From Mycobacterium xenopi (GTDB lineage Bacteria; Actinomycetota; Actinomycetes; Mycobacteriales; Mycobacteriaceae), in NCBI RefSeq assembly GCF_009936235.1, contig NZ_AP022314.1:3534001-3598000 (forward strand): 64,000 nucleotides of DNA, given 5' to 3'. Of the stretch, positions 41,840 through 50,304 are shown piece by piece. The notes under the pieces are model-generated. The model was not told the origin of the DNA and searched no databases. It worked only from the letters and a program-made list of their open reading frames with translations. Within the stretch, counting starts at the first letter, position 1; each line of letters begins with the position of its first letter. The position numbers were made by a program, and so were the translations under genes.

Positions 41840-43193
41840 TGTAAGAGTTCGTTCGATCGCGTGACCCTTCGGGTGGCAGTCTAGGCGGTCAGGGCTGGGG
41901 TGGTGTTGGTTTGCTGTCCGGCGGGCTCGTCGGTGCTGGTCAGTGCTGTGCGGGCGCGGGTGAGCACGTCAAGGCCCAGGTAGCGTCGTCCTTCGATCCA
42001 TTCGTCGTGTTGTTCGGCCAGCACGGCACCGACGAGGCGGATGATCGAGGCCCGGTCGGGGAAGATGCCCACGACGTCGGTCCTGCGCCTGATTTCTTTG
42101 TTGAGCCGTTCCTGGGGATTGTTGCTCCAGATTTGGCGCCAGATCTGTTTGGGAAAAGCGGTGAACGCCAACAGATCCGGGCGGGCTGCGTCGAGGTGTT
42201 CGGCCACTTTGGGGAGCTTGTCCGACAATGCGTCGAGGACTCGATCGTATTGGGCAACAACCGATTCGGCGTCGGGCTGGTCGAAGACCGAGTGCAGCAG
42301 AGTGCGCACCCACGGCCAGGAGGACTTCGGGGTGGCCGCCATCAGGTTGTTCGCGTAATGGGTGCGGCAGCGCTGCCAGGCCGCTCCGGGCAAGGTGGCC
42401 CCGATCGCGGCGACCAGGCCGGGGTGGGCGTCGCTGGTGACCAGCGCGACCCCGGACAGGCCGCGGGCGACCAGGTCGCGGAAGAACGCCAGCCAGCCTG
42501 CCCCGTCCTCGGCGGAGCTGACCTGCACACCCAGGATCTCGCGGTAGCCCTCGGCGTTGACGCCGGTGGCAATCAGGGTGTGCACGCCCACGACGCGGCC
42601 GTTCTCGCGGACTTTGAGCACCAGGGCATCAGCGGCGACGAACGTGTACGGGCCGGCGTCAAGCGGGCGGGTGCGAAACGCCTCAACCTGCTCATCGAGT
42701 TCTTTGGCCATGATCGACACCTGCGACTTGGAAAGCCTCGTCACACCCAGTGTTTCAACGAGGCGTTCCATCCGCCGGGTGGACACTCCCAGCAGATAGC
42801 AGGTGGCCACCACGCTGGTCAGGGCACGCTCAGCGCGTTTGCGTCGCTCCAATAGCCAGTCCGGGAAATAGCTGCCCTGACGCAGCTTGGGAATGGCCAC
42901 ATCGATGGTGCCGGCGCGGGTGTCGAAATCACGATGCCGGTAGCCGTTGCGGCTGTTGGACCGCTCATCGCTGCGCTGGCGGTAGCCGGCCCCGCAGATG
43001 GCGTCGGCTTCCGCGCCCATCAAGGCGTGGATGAACACCGACAGCAGCCCTCGCAGCAAGTCCGGGCTGGCCTCGGCGAGTTGGTCGGCCAACAGCTGCT
43101 CGGCGTCGATAAGGTGTGGTGAGGTCATCGCGTTGCTCTCCTTCGGTTGACTTTGCTGATCGTTCGAAGGATCACGCGATGACCGCCCTCTAC
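41840..43193 (-). mobile_element. IS1081-like insertion sequence (IS256 family)
   Basis: About 1.35 kb carrying one intact transposase gene. Ends are inverted: ATCGCGTGACCCTTCG at 41856-41871 matches the complement of 43165-43180 with one mismatch, and GTA(A)GAG sits just outside both. Outer limits are estimated from these. No clear 8-bp target duplication was found. Confidence 0.8.
41881..43128 (-). CDS. IS256-family transposase, IS1081 type
   Basis: This 415-residue DDE transposase is nearly the same, from memory, as the IS1081 protein of M. tuberculosis (also 415 residues): HLIDAEQLLADQLAEASPDL, RNGYRHRDFDTRAGTIDVAI, TFVAADALVLKVRENGRVVG with the first Asp, VTSDAHPGLVAAIGATLPGA with the second, and NNPQERLNKEIRRRTDVVG with the Glu. 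The frame is open throughout, so the element may be active. The ATG is at 43128. Confidence 0.93.
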   Translation of the reverse strand: MTSPHLIDAEQLLADQLAEASPDLLRGLLSVFIHALMGAEADAICGAGYRQRSDERSNSRNGYRHRDFDTRAGTIDVAIPKLRQGSYFPDWLLERRKRAERALTSVVATCYLLGVSTRRMERLVETLGVTRLSKSQVSIMAKELDEQVEAFRTRPLDAGPYTFVAADALVLKVRENGRVVGVHTLIATGVNAEGYREILGVQVSSAEDGAGWLAFFRDLVARGLSGVALVTSDAHPGLVAAIGATLPGAAWQRCRTHYANNLMAATPKSSWPWVRTLLHSVFDQPDAESVVAQYDRVLDALSDKLPKVAEHLDAARPDLLAFTAFPKQIWRQIWSNNPQERLNKEIRRRTDVVGIFPDRASIIRLVGAVLAEQHDEWIEGRRYLGLDVLTRARTALTSTDEPAGQQTNTTPALTA

Positions 43194-43198
43194 CGCGC

Positions 43199-43578
43199 TA
43201 CGACACGCCCACCGGCCCTACCGGCTCATACACCACGCCCCTGGACGCAACTCTGCGAGGCCTGATATCCCGCCGGCCTAGAAACGTGGAGACAGCGGCA
43301 CCTAAATACTGCCTAGCCGTCCCAGTCACTCCTACAGTCCGGTGGCGCCGACACACTCCGTTGCAACTGGCCCTTGCTGAACCCCAACGGTTCCCTGTTC
43401 TCGACGACTTGCGCGACGACCGTGGCGTGAGACGCATCGTCGATGCCGCCGAGCAGCTCATCGGCCACGGCCCAGCACCGATCGCCGTGGTCTCCGATAA
43501 ACGGGCCCTGCTTTTGTAGGCGAACTTCCCATCCCGCCTTCGAGGGCGAGGGTCCGCTGCTGCGTCATGCGCGCACCC
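43199..43578. other. Gene-free stretch between the IS element and ssrA
   Basis: 380 bp. A plus-strand frame at 43286-43519 (QRFPVLDDLRDDRGVRRIVD) is open but matches no family known to me and has no good ribosome site. Nothing else is supported. Confidence 0.35.
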
Positions 43579-43605
43579 GCGTCAAGATCACCCCAATCTT
43601 GACGC
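43579..43605 (-). terminator. Hairpin downstream of ssrA
   Basis: GCGTCAAGAT (43579-43588) and ATCTTGACGC (43596-43605) form a perfect 10-bp stem with a 7-nt loop. It lies 57 bp beyond the tmRNA 3' end in the direction of transcription. There is no U-tract, as often in mycobacteria. Confidence 0.6.
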
Positions 43606-43661
43606 CAGCTTTGACATGGCTCCGATTCGAGCCGATTCCGCGCCTCTGACGAGGCAAATTC

Positions 43662-44030
43662 TGGTGGAGCTGCCGGGAATCGAACCCGGGTCCTACGGCA
43701 TACCCTCAAGGCTTCTCCGTGCGCAGTTCGCTTTGCCCTTACTCGGATCTCCCGGTCTCGCGAACTAGCCGGGACGGCGATCCCAGTCGCTGTGTGGTGT
43801 CCCGATGGGTCCCGCGACCGAACCCATCGGTGGATCCCTCTAGCTGACGCCAGGATCCGGGTCGAGGGAACTCCCGGCCTGACGGACTAGCTGTCGCTTA
43901 GGCAGCGAGAGCGTAGTCGCGCTGATGTGAATCGGCGCTTATTTAGTTGCAACGACGCTTACGGTGGTCTCTTGCCTGCACCGGCACGCTTCCCTTGATT
44001 CGATGCGCGAAGTCGAAACCGTTCAGCCCC
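43662..44030 (-). ncRNA. ssrA: Transfer-messenger RNA (tmRNA)
   Basis: 369 nt. The 5' end GGGGCTGAACGG (44030 downward) pairs with the 3' end CAGCTCCACCA (43662), forming the tRNA-like domain with T-loop GGTTCGATTCCC. The tag reading frame encodes ADSHQRDYALAA followed by TAA, the mycobacterial tag, preceded by the resume region GTTGCAACTAAATAAGC. With SmpB, encoded 2.7 kb away, it rescues stalled ribosomes. Its position upstream of the smpB region matches M. tuberculosis. Confidence 0.97.
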
Positions 44031-44137
44031 ATGTCTTCGAGCATCCCTGCCGACCTTCGGCAGGACAATCAATGGTACGCAGTTTATGTAACGACCAGCC
44101 ACCCGAGAATCATTCCGGCGGCGACCGCATCAGCGCC

Positions 44138-44971
44138 TCAGATCACATAGTTGAGGTTCTCGATGATGCGTGCTGCCAGCTGCCGGTCACCGCCGAGTTC
44201 GACACCGTCGGTGTTGTCTATACGCCCGCCGGCCAGCCTGGTGAACAGCATGCCGTCGAGCCGGATCGTCGCCGTCGGCTCCAGCCCGCCGAAATCGTCG
44301 ACCACCTGGCCGCGCCCGTCGACTGCGACGCGAATCGTGCGCGCCAGCGGGCCGGTCAGTTCTATCTGGATCCGCGACCCGTCCGGGGCCTTGCCGAGTT
44401 TGCCGACGACGTAGCCCATGCTCGCCGTCATCTCGTCCAGCGCCAGCCGCGCCGCCGGCCCGCGGAGCTCGTCATCGGCGGCCGGCCGGCCCAGCGCATC
44501 GCGGATGTCGTGCTCGTGCATCCAGCAGTCGAAGGCCCGGATCCGCATGAACCGCCCGTAGCTGTCCGGACCGGCCGGTGTCTGGGTGACTGCGTTCCAG
44601 TCGTCCTCGGACATCGCGGAGAGCACCTTGCGACGATCGTTGGTCACTGCCAGGAAGCGCTGCCGCAGGGCGGCACCGGATTCACCGCTGAGGTGACGCA
44701 CCCAGCACTCGTTCATCGCACCGATGTCGTTGCGGACGTGTGCCAGGCCGGTGACGTCGATGTCGGCGGCGGGGGTCGCGACACCCATCAGCATCGACTC
44801 GGTCCCGATCAGGTGCGACACCACGGCGCGCACACCCCAGCCGGGCAGCGGTGTCGGCGCCTCCCACGCTGACTCCGGCAGTCCGTCAAGCAGCCGGTCG
44901 ATAGCGTCCCATGCCGCGTATAGACCGGGCAGCACATCGGACTTGTCCAGTTGAGTGAGCGGGCGGGTCAC
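44138..44971 (-). CDS. DinB-like/maleylpyruvate isomerase-fold protein
   Basis: This 277-residue protein has a mycothiol-dependent maleylpyruvate isomerase-like N-terminal four-helix bundle: SAWEAPTPLPGWGVRAVVSHLIGTE provides the first metal His, RIRAFDCWMHEHDIRDALGRP the later His pair, and a C-terminal SCP-like strand domain carries LTGPLARTIRVAVDG. Such proteins bind a metal and perhaps mycothiol; the actual reaction is unknown. The size and place match the recalled Rv3099c. The gap to the transporter gene is 20 bp, so it is likely last in the smpB-side operon. Confidence 0.85.
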   Translation of the reverse strand: MTRPLTQLDKSDVLPGLYAAWDAIDRLLDGLPESAWEAPTPLPGWGVRAVVSHLIGTESMLMGVATPAADIDVTGLAHVRNDIGAMNECWVRHLSGESGAALRQRFLAVTNDRRKVLSAMSEDDWNAVTQTPAGPDSYGRFMRIRAFDCWMHEHDIRDALGRPAADDELRGPAARLALDEMTASMGYVVGKLGKAPDGSRIQIELTGPLARTIRVAVDGRGQVVDDFGGLEPTATIRLDGMLFTRLAGGRIDNTDGVELGGDRQLAARIIENLNYVI

Positions 44972-44991
44972 GACGTTGATGCTAAATGGCC

Positions 44992-45849
44992 TCAGCCTGA
45001 GGCGATCATCGCCACCGCCGACAGTGCCAGCACCAAGCCCACCGCTTGCGGTCTGTTGACCCGCTCACCCAGCAGGGTGATCGCCAATACGACGGTAGCC
45101 GCCGGATATAACGAAATCACGACACTCGCCAACGACAGCAATGCCGCGTGCAGCGCGAGCAGCATGGCAACGTTGGCGCTGGCGTCCAGCACTGCCGCAA
45201 TCAGCGCCAGCCGCAATGATGACCCAGACGGAACCTGGAGATTGCGGCTTAGCGCCGCCACGGCGATCACCAGTGCGGTCGCCGCCATCCGCGCGAACAG
45301 CAGCGGCCAGAGCCGTGATTCGGCCGGCGCCTGATGGATCAGCACGAAGTTCAGCCCGAACCCGACCCCTGCCCCGATGGTCAGCCAGGCCACCGTCAGG
45401 GTGAACCGGTCCGGCCTGCCGTCGCGGTCGGCGGTGTCGCGTCCGAGCAGCACCACCGCGACCAGCGCCAACCCGATGCCCACTGCGGGCACTAGACCTG
45501 GCCGGTCCCCCAAGGCAACACCGACCACGACCGGTACGCCAGCGGTCAGCATCGCGGCCAACGGGGAAACTACCGAGATGGGCCCGGCACCGAGCGCCGC
45601 GTACAGCCACCACGCGCCGCAGGCCTGGCTGAGTCCGCCTAGTGCGCCCCATAGCAGTGCCCCGGCGCGGATCGGCCCGCCGACAATGGCGGCCAGCGCG
45701 CCCAGCAGCACCATCGCGGTCGGGTAGGACACCAATACCACCCGCAGGGCGGCCACCCGCCGGGCCGCGACACCGCCGACGAAGTCGCTGGCCCCGAACC
45801 CGATCGCTGACGCCAGGGCGAGCGCCGGGCCGGCTGGAAAGGCGATCAC
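44992..45849 (-). CDS. EamA/DMT family transporter, copy 2
   Basis: This 285-residue, ten-helix drug/metabolite transporter has two EamA repeats: ALALASAIGFGASDFVGGVA starts repeat 1, and TVAWLTIGAGVGFGLNFVLI starts repeat 2. It is closely paralogous to the next gene (shared FVGGxAxRRVAALRVVLVSYP and GLSQ..AWWxYAALGxGPISV blocks). GTG 45849 lies 7 bp after the neighbour's stop; TTG 45870 is an overlapping alternative. The substrate is unknown; amino acids or metabolites are typical. Confidence 0.87.
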   Translation of the reverse strand: MIAFPAGPALALASAIGFGASDFVGGVAARRVAALRVVLVSYPTAMVLLGALAAIVGGPIRAGALLWGALGGLSQACGAWWLYAALGAGPISVVSPLAAMLTAGVPVVVGVALGDRPGLVPAVGIGLALVAVVLLGRDTADRDGRPDRFTLTVAWLTIGAGVGFGLNFVLIHQAPAESRLWPLLFARMAATALVIAVAALSRNLQVPSGSSLRLALIAAVLDASANVAMLLALHAALLSLASVVISLYPAATVVLAITLLGERVNRPQAVGLVLALSAVAMIASG

Positions 45850-45856
45850 GGTCCCG

Positions 45857-46702
45857 TCAGCTGGCGGCAATCATCGCCACCGACAGCATGGCCATCACCA
45901 TGCCCACCGCCTGCCAGCGGGTCACCCGTTCCCGCAGCACCACGATGGCCAACACCACGGTCACCGCCGGATACAGCGAAATCAGGACACTGGCCAGGGA
46001 TAACAGCGAACCGTGCAGGGCCAGCAGCATCGTGATATTTGCACAGGTGTCTAACAGTGCCGCGGCGACCGCCAGCCGCATCGGTGTGCCGGATGGAAGC
46101 CGCAGGTGCCGTGTCAGCGCAGCCACCACGAGAACCAGCAGGGTCGCCGACACTCGGGCAAACACCAGCGGCCACAGCCGGCATTCGGCCGGGGCTTGGT
46201 GGATGAACACAAAGTTGAGCCCGAACGCGATTCCCGCGCCGATCGTCAGCCAGGCCACTTTGGTGGTGAACCGATGCGGCCGGGTGTCCTCGTCGGTGGC
46301 CTCCCGGCTCACCAACGTGACAGCCAACATCGCCAGGACTACGCCCGCCGACGCGGTATGCCCGGGCCGCTCACCCAGCGCGACCCCAATCCCGACCGGA
46401 ATCGCAGCATCGAGCACCGCCGCCAGCGGAGACACCACGGATATCGGTCCAGAGCCGAGCGCTGCGTAGAACCACCACGCGGCGAGCCCCTGGCTGAGGC
46501 CACCCAGCACACCCCACAGCACGGCGGCGGGGTGGATTGGGCCGCCCACGATTGCGGCCACCACACCCAGGAGCAGTCCCGTGATCGGATAGGACACCAG
46601 CACCACGCGAAGTGCGGCTACCCGTCGTGAGGCGATACCGCCGACAAAGTCGCTGACGCCGAAGCCGACCGCAGACAGCTGAGCGTACGCGGCCCCGATC
46701 AT
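45857..46702 (-). CDS. EamA/DMT family transporter, copy 1
   Basis: This 281-residue paralogue of the downstream transporter has the same ten-helix plan: YAQLSAVGFGVSDFVGGIAS, VAWLTIGAGIAFGLNFVFIH. ATG 46702 overlaps the smpB stop (TGATG); GTG 46705 is one codon earlier. The pair arose by tandem duplication. Two half-similar chains in one operon could work as separate transporters of related solutes; no link to trans-translation is implied. Confidence 0.87.
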   Translation of the reverse strand: MIGAAYAQLSAVGFGVSDFVGGIASRRVAALRVVLVSYPITGLLLGVVAAIVGGPIHPAAVLWGVLGGLSQGLAAWWFYAALGSGPISVVSPLAAVLDAAIPVGIGVALGERPGHTASAGVVLAMLAVTLVSREATDEDTRPHRFTTKVAWLTIGAGIAFGLNFVFIHQAPAECRLWPLVFARVSATLLVLVVAALTRHLRLPSGTPMRLAVAAALLDTCANITMLLALHGSLLSLASVLISLYPAVTVVLAIVVLRERVTRWQAVGMVMAMLSVAMIAAS

Positions 46703-47193
46703 CACATGCCTTTGACGTGTCGGCCCAACTCTCGCACCACTTCTCGCTGCGCGTCGCGGCGCGCCATGTCCTGTCGTTTGTCGTGCGCTCTTTTGCCGCG
46801 CGCCAGTGCGAGTTCCACTTTGACTTTGCCGTGGGAGAAGTACACCGACAGCGGCACCAGCGCGAGGTTACCATCCCTGATCTTGCCCACCAGGTGGTCG
46901 ATCTGACGGCGGTGCAACAACAACTTGCGGTTGCGCCGCGGATCGTGGTTGGTCCAGCTGCCGTGGTGATACTCCGGGATATGCATGTTGCGCAGCCACA
47001 CTTCGCCGTTGTCGACGGTGGCGAACGCGTCGACCAGGGACGCGCGGCCCTCGCGCAGACTCTTCACCTCGGTGCCGACTAGCACAACCCCGGCCTCAAA
47101 CATTTCGAGGATTGAATAATTATGCCGGGCTTTACGATTCGTGGCGACGACCTGCCTACCGTCGCTCGCCTTCGGTGCGGATTTCTTGGCCAC
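46702..47193 (-). CDS. smpB: SsrA-binding protein SmpB
   Basis: This 163-residue tmRNA chaperone has ATNRKARHNYSILEMFEAGV, GTEVKSLREGRASLVDAFAT, NMHIPEYHHGSWTNHDPRRN and the C-terminal KRQDMARRDAQREVVRELGR tail that enters the mRNA channel. GTG 47193 lies 2 bp after the ftsX stop, so it belongs to the ftsE-ftsX-smpB operon. It works with the ssrA RNA encoded at 43662-44030. Confidence 0.96.
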   Translation of the reverse strand: MAKKSAPKASDGRQVVATNRKARHNYSILEMFEAGVVLVGTEVKSLREGRASLVDAFATVDNGEVWLRNMHIPEYHHGSWTNHDPRRNRKLLLHRRQIDHLVGKIRDGNLALVPLSVYFSHGKVKVELALARGKRAHDKRQDMARRDAQREVVRELGRHVKGM

Positions 47194-47195
47194 TG

Positions 47196-48089
47196 TTACC
47201 GTCGCACATACACCCGCAGTGTGGCGTACGCGGTCAGACCGGCCATCGCCACACCCACCAAGAACAGGACCGGTGAGATGTAGAGGATGTCGGCGTAGTC
47301 GATCCGCGCTATCAGGTTGGCTTGATAAAACTGGCTGAGCGCACTGTCCAAAAACCAAGCGCGCACCACAATTAACCCGACCACCGCGATCACCACGCCG
47401 ACCGTCGCCGCTACCATGGCCTCAACCAGAAAGGGCAACTGGGTGTACCAGCGGCTGGCGCCGACCAGCCTCATGATGCCGACCTCGGTGCGCCGGGTAT
47501 ACGCCGCGACTTGAACCATGTTGGCAATCAATAAGACTGCCCCGATCGCCTGCACCAAAGCCACCGCGAACGCGGCACTGCTCAACCCGTCCAGCACGGC
47601 AAACAGCCGGTCGATCAGATCTTTCTGGTTGAGGACTGACAGCACACCTGGCTGCCCTTGCATGGCAGCGTCAAAGTCCTTGTGCTGCTCCGGATTCTCC
47701 AGCTTCACAATAAACGACGCCGGGAAGGACTCCTTGCCTGCGACATCTTTGTATTGAGGAAATTTTCGGATTGCGTCCTGGTACGCGTCATCGCGGTTGA
47801 GGAATCGCACCGATTTGACGTCGTCGCGCGCTTCGATCCTCTCGCGCAACGCCTTACACGCTTGAGTGTCGCACGTCGGGTCGTTCGCGGAAACGTCGTT
47901 GTTGAGGAAGACCTGCGTCTCGACACGATCCAGGTAGATGGCGCGCGAATGCTCGGCCAACCGGACCACGAGCAGCCCGCCGCCGAACAAGCCGATGGAG
48001 ATGGCAGTGGTTAAAATCATCGCGATTGTCATGGTCACGTTGCGGCGAAGACCGGTGACAACCTCGTTGAACAGAAAGCTGAATCGCAC
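47196..48089 (-). CDS. ftsX: Cell division membrane protein FtsX
   Basis: This 297-residue FtsX has a four-helix membrane protein plan. An N-terminal cytoplasmic part (VRFSFLFNEVVTGLRRNVTM) and helix 1 precede a large extracellular domain with two Cys (DPTCDTQACKAL), which in mycobacteria binds the RipC hydrolase; helices 2-4 and QVAAYTRRTEVGIMRLVGAS follow. GTG 48089 directly abuts the ftsE stop. With FtsE it activates peptidoglycan hydrolysis at division. Confidence 0.96.
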   Translation of the reverse strand: MRFSFLFNEVVTGLRRNVTMTIAMILTTAISIGLFGGGLLVVRLAEHSRAIYLDRVETQVFLNNDVSANDPTCDTQACKALRERIEARDDVKSVRFLNRDDAYQDAIRKFPQYKDVAGKESFPASFIVKLENPEQHKDFDAAMQGQPGVLSVLNQKDLIDRLFAVLDGLSSAAFAVALVQAIGAVLLIANMVQVAAYTRRTEVGIMRLVGASRWYTQLPFLVEAMVAATVGVVIAVVGLIVVRAWFLDSALSQFYQANLIARIDYADILYISPVLFLVGVAMAGLTAYATLRVYVRR

Positions 48090-48779
48090 TTAGCGATCCA
48101 TCCCGTACACGCCGCGCTGCTCGTCTCGCACCAACCTGCCCAGTGACAACTCGACGACTCGCTGACGCATCGAGTCGACGATGTGATGATCGTGGGTGGC
48201 CATCAGCACGGTGGTCCCGGTCCGGTTGATGCGCTCCAGCAAATCCATGATGTCCTTGCTGGTTTCCGGGTCCAGGTTGCCGGTGGGCTCGTCGGCCAGC
48301 AACACCAGCGGCCGGTTCACGAAGGCGCGCGCGATCGCGACCCGCTGCTGCTCGCCACCAGACAGCTCGCTCGGCAGCCGGTTGGCCTTGCCGGACAGCC
48401 CGACCATCTCAAGCACGTCGGGCACCACGCGGTTGATAATCTCCCGGCGCTTGCCGATGACCTCTAACGCGAACGCGACATTTTCGAACACCGTCTTCTG
48501 CTGCAGCAGCCGGAAGTCCTGGAAGACGCAGCCGATCACCTGCCGCAGGCTGGGGATGTGGCGGCCCGGCAACGCGTTGACGTGAAACTTCGAGACCCGG
48601 ATGTCGCCGGTGGTGGGTTTTTCCTCGGCCAGCAGCAGCCGCATGACCGTCGACTTGCCCGAGCCGGTGGGCCCGATGAGGAAGACGAACTCACCCTTGT
48701 CGATCTTGATGTTGATGTTGTCCAGCGCGGGGCGCGCCGACGACTTGTACTGCTTGCTGACGCGGTCAAGGGTGATCAT
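48090..48779 (-). CDS. ftsE: Cell division ATP-binding protein FtsE
   Basis: This 229-residue ABC ATPase has Walker A GPTGSGKST, Q-loop CVFQDFRLL, signature LSGGEQQRVAIARAFVNRP, Walker B LLADEPTGNLD and H-loop ATHDH. It forms the FtsEX complex with the next gene, to which it is joined without a gap. ATG 48779 (GTG 48782 alternative). Confidence 0.97.
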   Translation of the reverse strand: MITLDRVSKQYKSSARPALDNINIKIDKGEFVFLIGPTGSGKSTVMRLLLAEEKPTTGDIRVSKFHVNALPGRHIPSLRQVIGCVFQDFRLLQQKTVFENVAFALEVIGKRREIINRVVPDVLEMVGLSGKANRLPSELSGGEQQRVAIARAFVNRPLVLLADEPTGNLDPETSKDIMDLLERINRTGTTVLMATHDHHIVDSMRQRVVELSLGRLVRDEQRGVYGMDR

Positions 48780-48835
48780 CACGGCACGCCAGTGTAGCGG
48801 CGGGTTTTGCCCGGGCAGCCCATCGGATCATCGGG

Positions 48836-49330
48836 TCACGACGGTGGGGCGGGCACCGGGCCCGGGGCCGGCGGCGGGGGCGGAGGGGCCGGCGGCGGGG
48901 GCGGCGGGCCGAACGGCGGCGGCAACACGAACGGCGGCAGCGGGCCGAACGGAGGCGGCGGTGAGCCCGTCGTCGGCGTGGTCGTCGGCGTGGTCGTGGT
49001 CGCTGGCGTCGTCGTCGGTGTCGGAGTCACGGTCACCGTGACGGTCGACGGCGGCTGTTGCAATCTGCTGCGCGGCACCCACGTGTAGTTGGGGTCGGGC
49101 ACGTAGCCCGGCGGCACCACCTGGGTGGCCGGCACTTGTGTCGGTGCAGTCGACGACGGCCGATACGTGTCGTGAACCCACCACAGCGCCAAGAAGGCAA
49201 TGACCAAGGCCGCCGTGGAGGTGCGTAGGTGACCGCCAAATAGGTATGCCGGCCAGCGTCTTTCATCGGCGCCGCCAGCTTTCAGCGCCTTCAGGGCGAC
49301 GTCCCAGTTCCTCGGCAGGGCGAACTTCAC
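48836..49330 (-). CDS. Proline-rich membrane-anchored protein
   Basis: This 164-residue protein has a cytoplasmic N-terminus (FALPRNWDVALKALKAGGAD), one membrane segment (TSTAALVIAFLALWWVHDTY) and an outer domain that is Thr/Pro-rich, ending in long runs of Pro with PPFGP repeats. The C-terminal 70 residues are low complexity. It is translationally coupled to mscS (overlap 49327-49330). The recalled H37Rv match is Rv3103c. A cell-wall spanning or spacer role is plausible but unproven. Confidence 0.82.
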   Translation of the reverse strand: MKFALPRNWDVALKALKAGGADERRWPAYLFGGHLRTSTAALVIAFLALWWVHDTYRPSSTAPTQVPATQVVPPGYVPDPNYTWVPRSRLQQPPSTVTVTVTPTPTTTPATTTTPTTTPTTGSPPPPFGPLPPFVLPPPFGPPPPPPAPPPPPPAPGPVPAPPS

Positions 49331-50304
49331 CGGCCCTGCCCTTGCGTCTTGTCCTCGGCCCCTTCGGCCGTGGCCGGGTGGACGATCGCGCCCACCGTCG
49401 CCGGTGTCTCATTGGCGGCGCCGATCCCGGCCCGCGCAAGCGCTCGCACCACCAGCACCCGTAGTTCGCGGCCGGCCTGAAACTGCTTGCCGGGCAAGGT
49501 GCGGGCGACCAGCCGCAGCGTGACGGTGTCGACCCCGATGCTTTCCACACCCATTACTGTCGGCGCGTCGAGCAACAACTCCCGCAGCACGGCGTCGTCG
49601 CGGGCGTGTTCACATTCCTGGCGCAACACTTCGTTGACTTGACCGAGGTCGGCGCTGGTGGGCACCGGGATGTCGACGACCGCGCGGGCCCAGTCCTTCG
49701 ACAGGTTCACCGACTTGACGATCTGACCGTTGGGCACCGTGAAGACCTCGCCGTCGGGCGAGCGCAATTTTGTCACCCTGAGCGTGACGTTCTCGACCGT
49801 GCCCGCGGCGTCCGTCGACGAGCCCAAAATCGTGAGTTCGACGAGATCACCGAACCCGTACTGTTTTTCGGCGATGATGAAGAACCCGGCCAGCAAGTCC
49901 TTGACCAGTTGCTGGGCGCCGAAACCCAGCGCGGCGCCGAGCACGGTGGCCGGGGCCACCAGTCCACGTATCGAAAGCTGCAAGATATCGGCGATCTGGA
50001 CCGCGACGGCCACCGCGATGAGGACGATCGCCACCCAGGAAATCACCGCGGCCACGGCCTGGCGGTGCTTGGTCGCTTCCGAACGCACCAGCGCGTCGCT
50101 CTCGGTGAACCCCACGTCGAGACGCTCGGTCACTTTTCGCGCCGCCCAGTTGACGAACCGGGCGGCCAGTACAGCGCCGATCAGCAACAGGACGACGCGC
50201 AACCCCTTGTCGAGGATCCAGTCCCGTAGGTCGCCGCGCCACAAGTCGTGCCAGGGTTGCGCCAGGTAGGTTTCGGTTACCGCCACGACCGTGGTATCAG
50301 TCAT
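49327..50304 (-). CDS. Small-conductance mechanosensitive channel (MscS family)
   Basis: This 325-residue MscS-like channel has membrane helices at about 30-50 (GLRVVLLLIGAVLAARFVNW) and 80-110, then the pore helix TM3 (GLVAPATVLGAALGFGAQQL), with VKDLLAGFFIIAEKQYGFGD, LRSPDGEVFTVPNGQIVKSV and a C-terminal mixed domain. It releases solutes on osmotic downshift. It overlaps the prfB stop by 8 bp and the proline-rich gene by 4 bp, so prfB-mscS-proline-rich gene is one transcript. Confidence 0.9.
   Translation of the reverse strand: MTDTTVVAVTETYLAQPWHDLWRGDLRDWILDKGLRVVLLLIGAVLAARFVNWAARKVTERLDVGFTESDALVRSEATKHRQAVAAVISWVAIVLIAVAVAVQIADILQLSIRGLVAPATVLGAALGFGAQQLVKDLLAGFFIIAEKQYGFGDLVELTILGSSTDAAGTVENVTLRVTKLRSPDGEVFTVPNGQIVKSVNLSKDWARAVVDIPVPTSADLGQVNEVLRQECEHARDDAVLRELLLDAPTVMGVESIGVDTVTLRLVARTLPGKQFQAGRELRVLVVRALARAGIGAANETPATVGAIVHPATAEGAEDKTQGQGR

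Noticed and set aside
41840..43193. 8-bp target duplication of the IS1081-like element
   Set aside because: Flanking bases next to the estimated ends do not match; the exact ends are uncertain, so none is claimed.
43286..43519. Open frame between the IS element and ssrA
   Set aside because: No ribosome site, no recognised motif, in debris next to an IS; not supported as a gene.
48830..49088. Gly-rich plus-strand frame resembling a PE_PGRS fragment
   Set aside because: It is the antisense of the poly-Pro tail of the membrane protein at 48836-49330; no PE domain is present.
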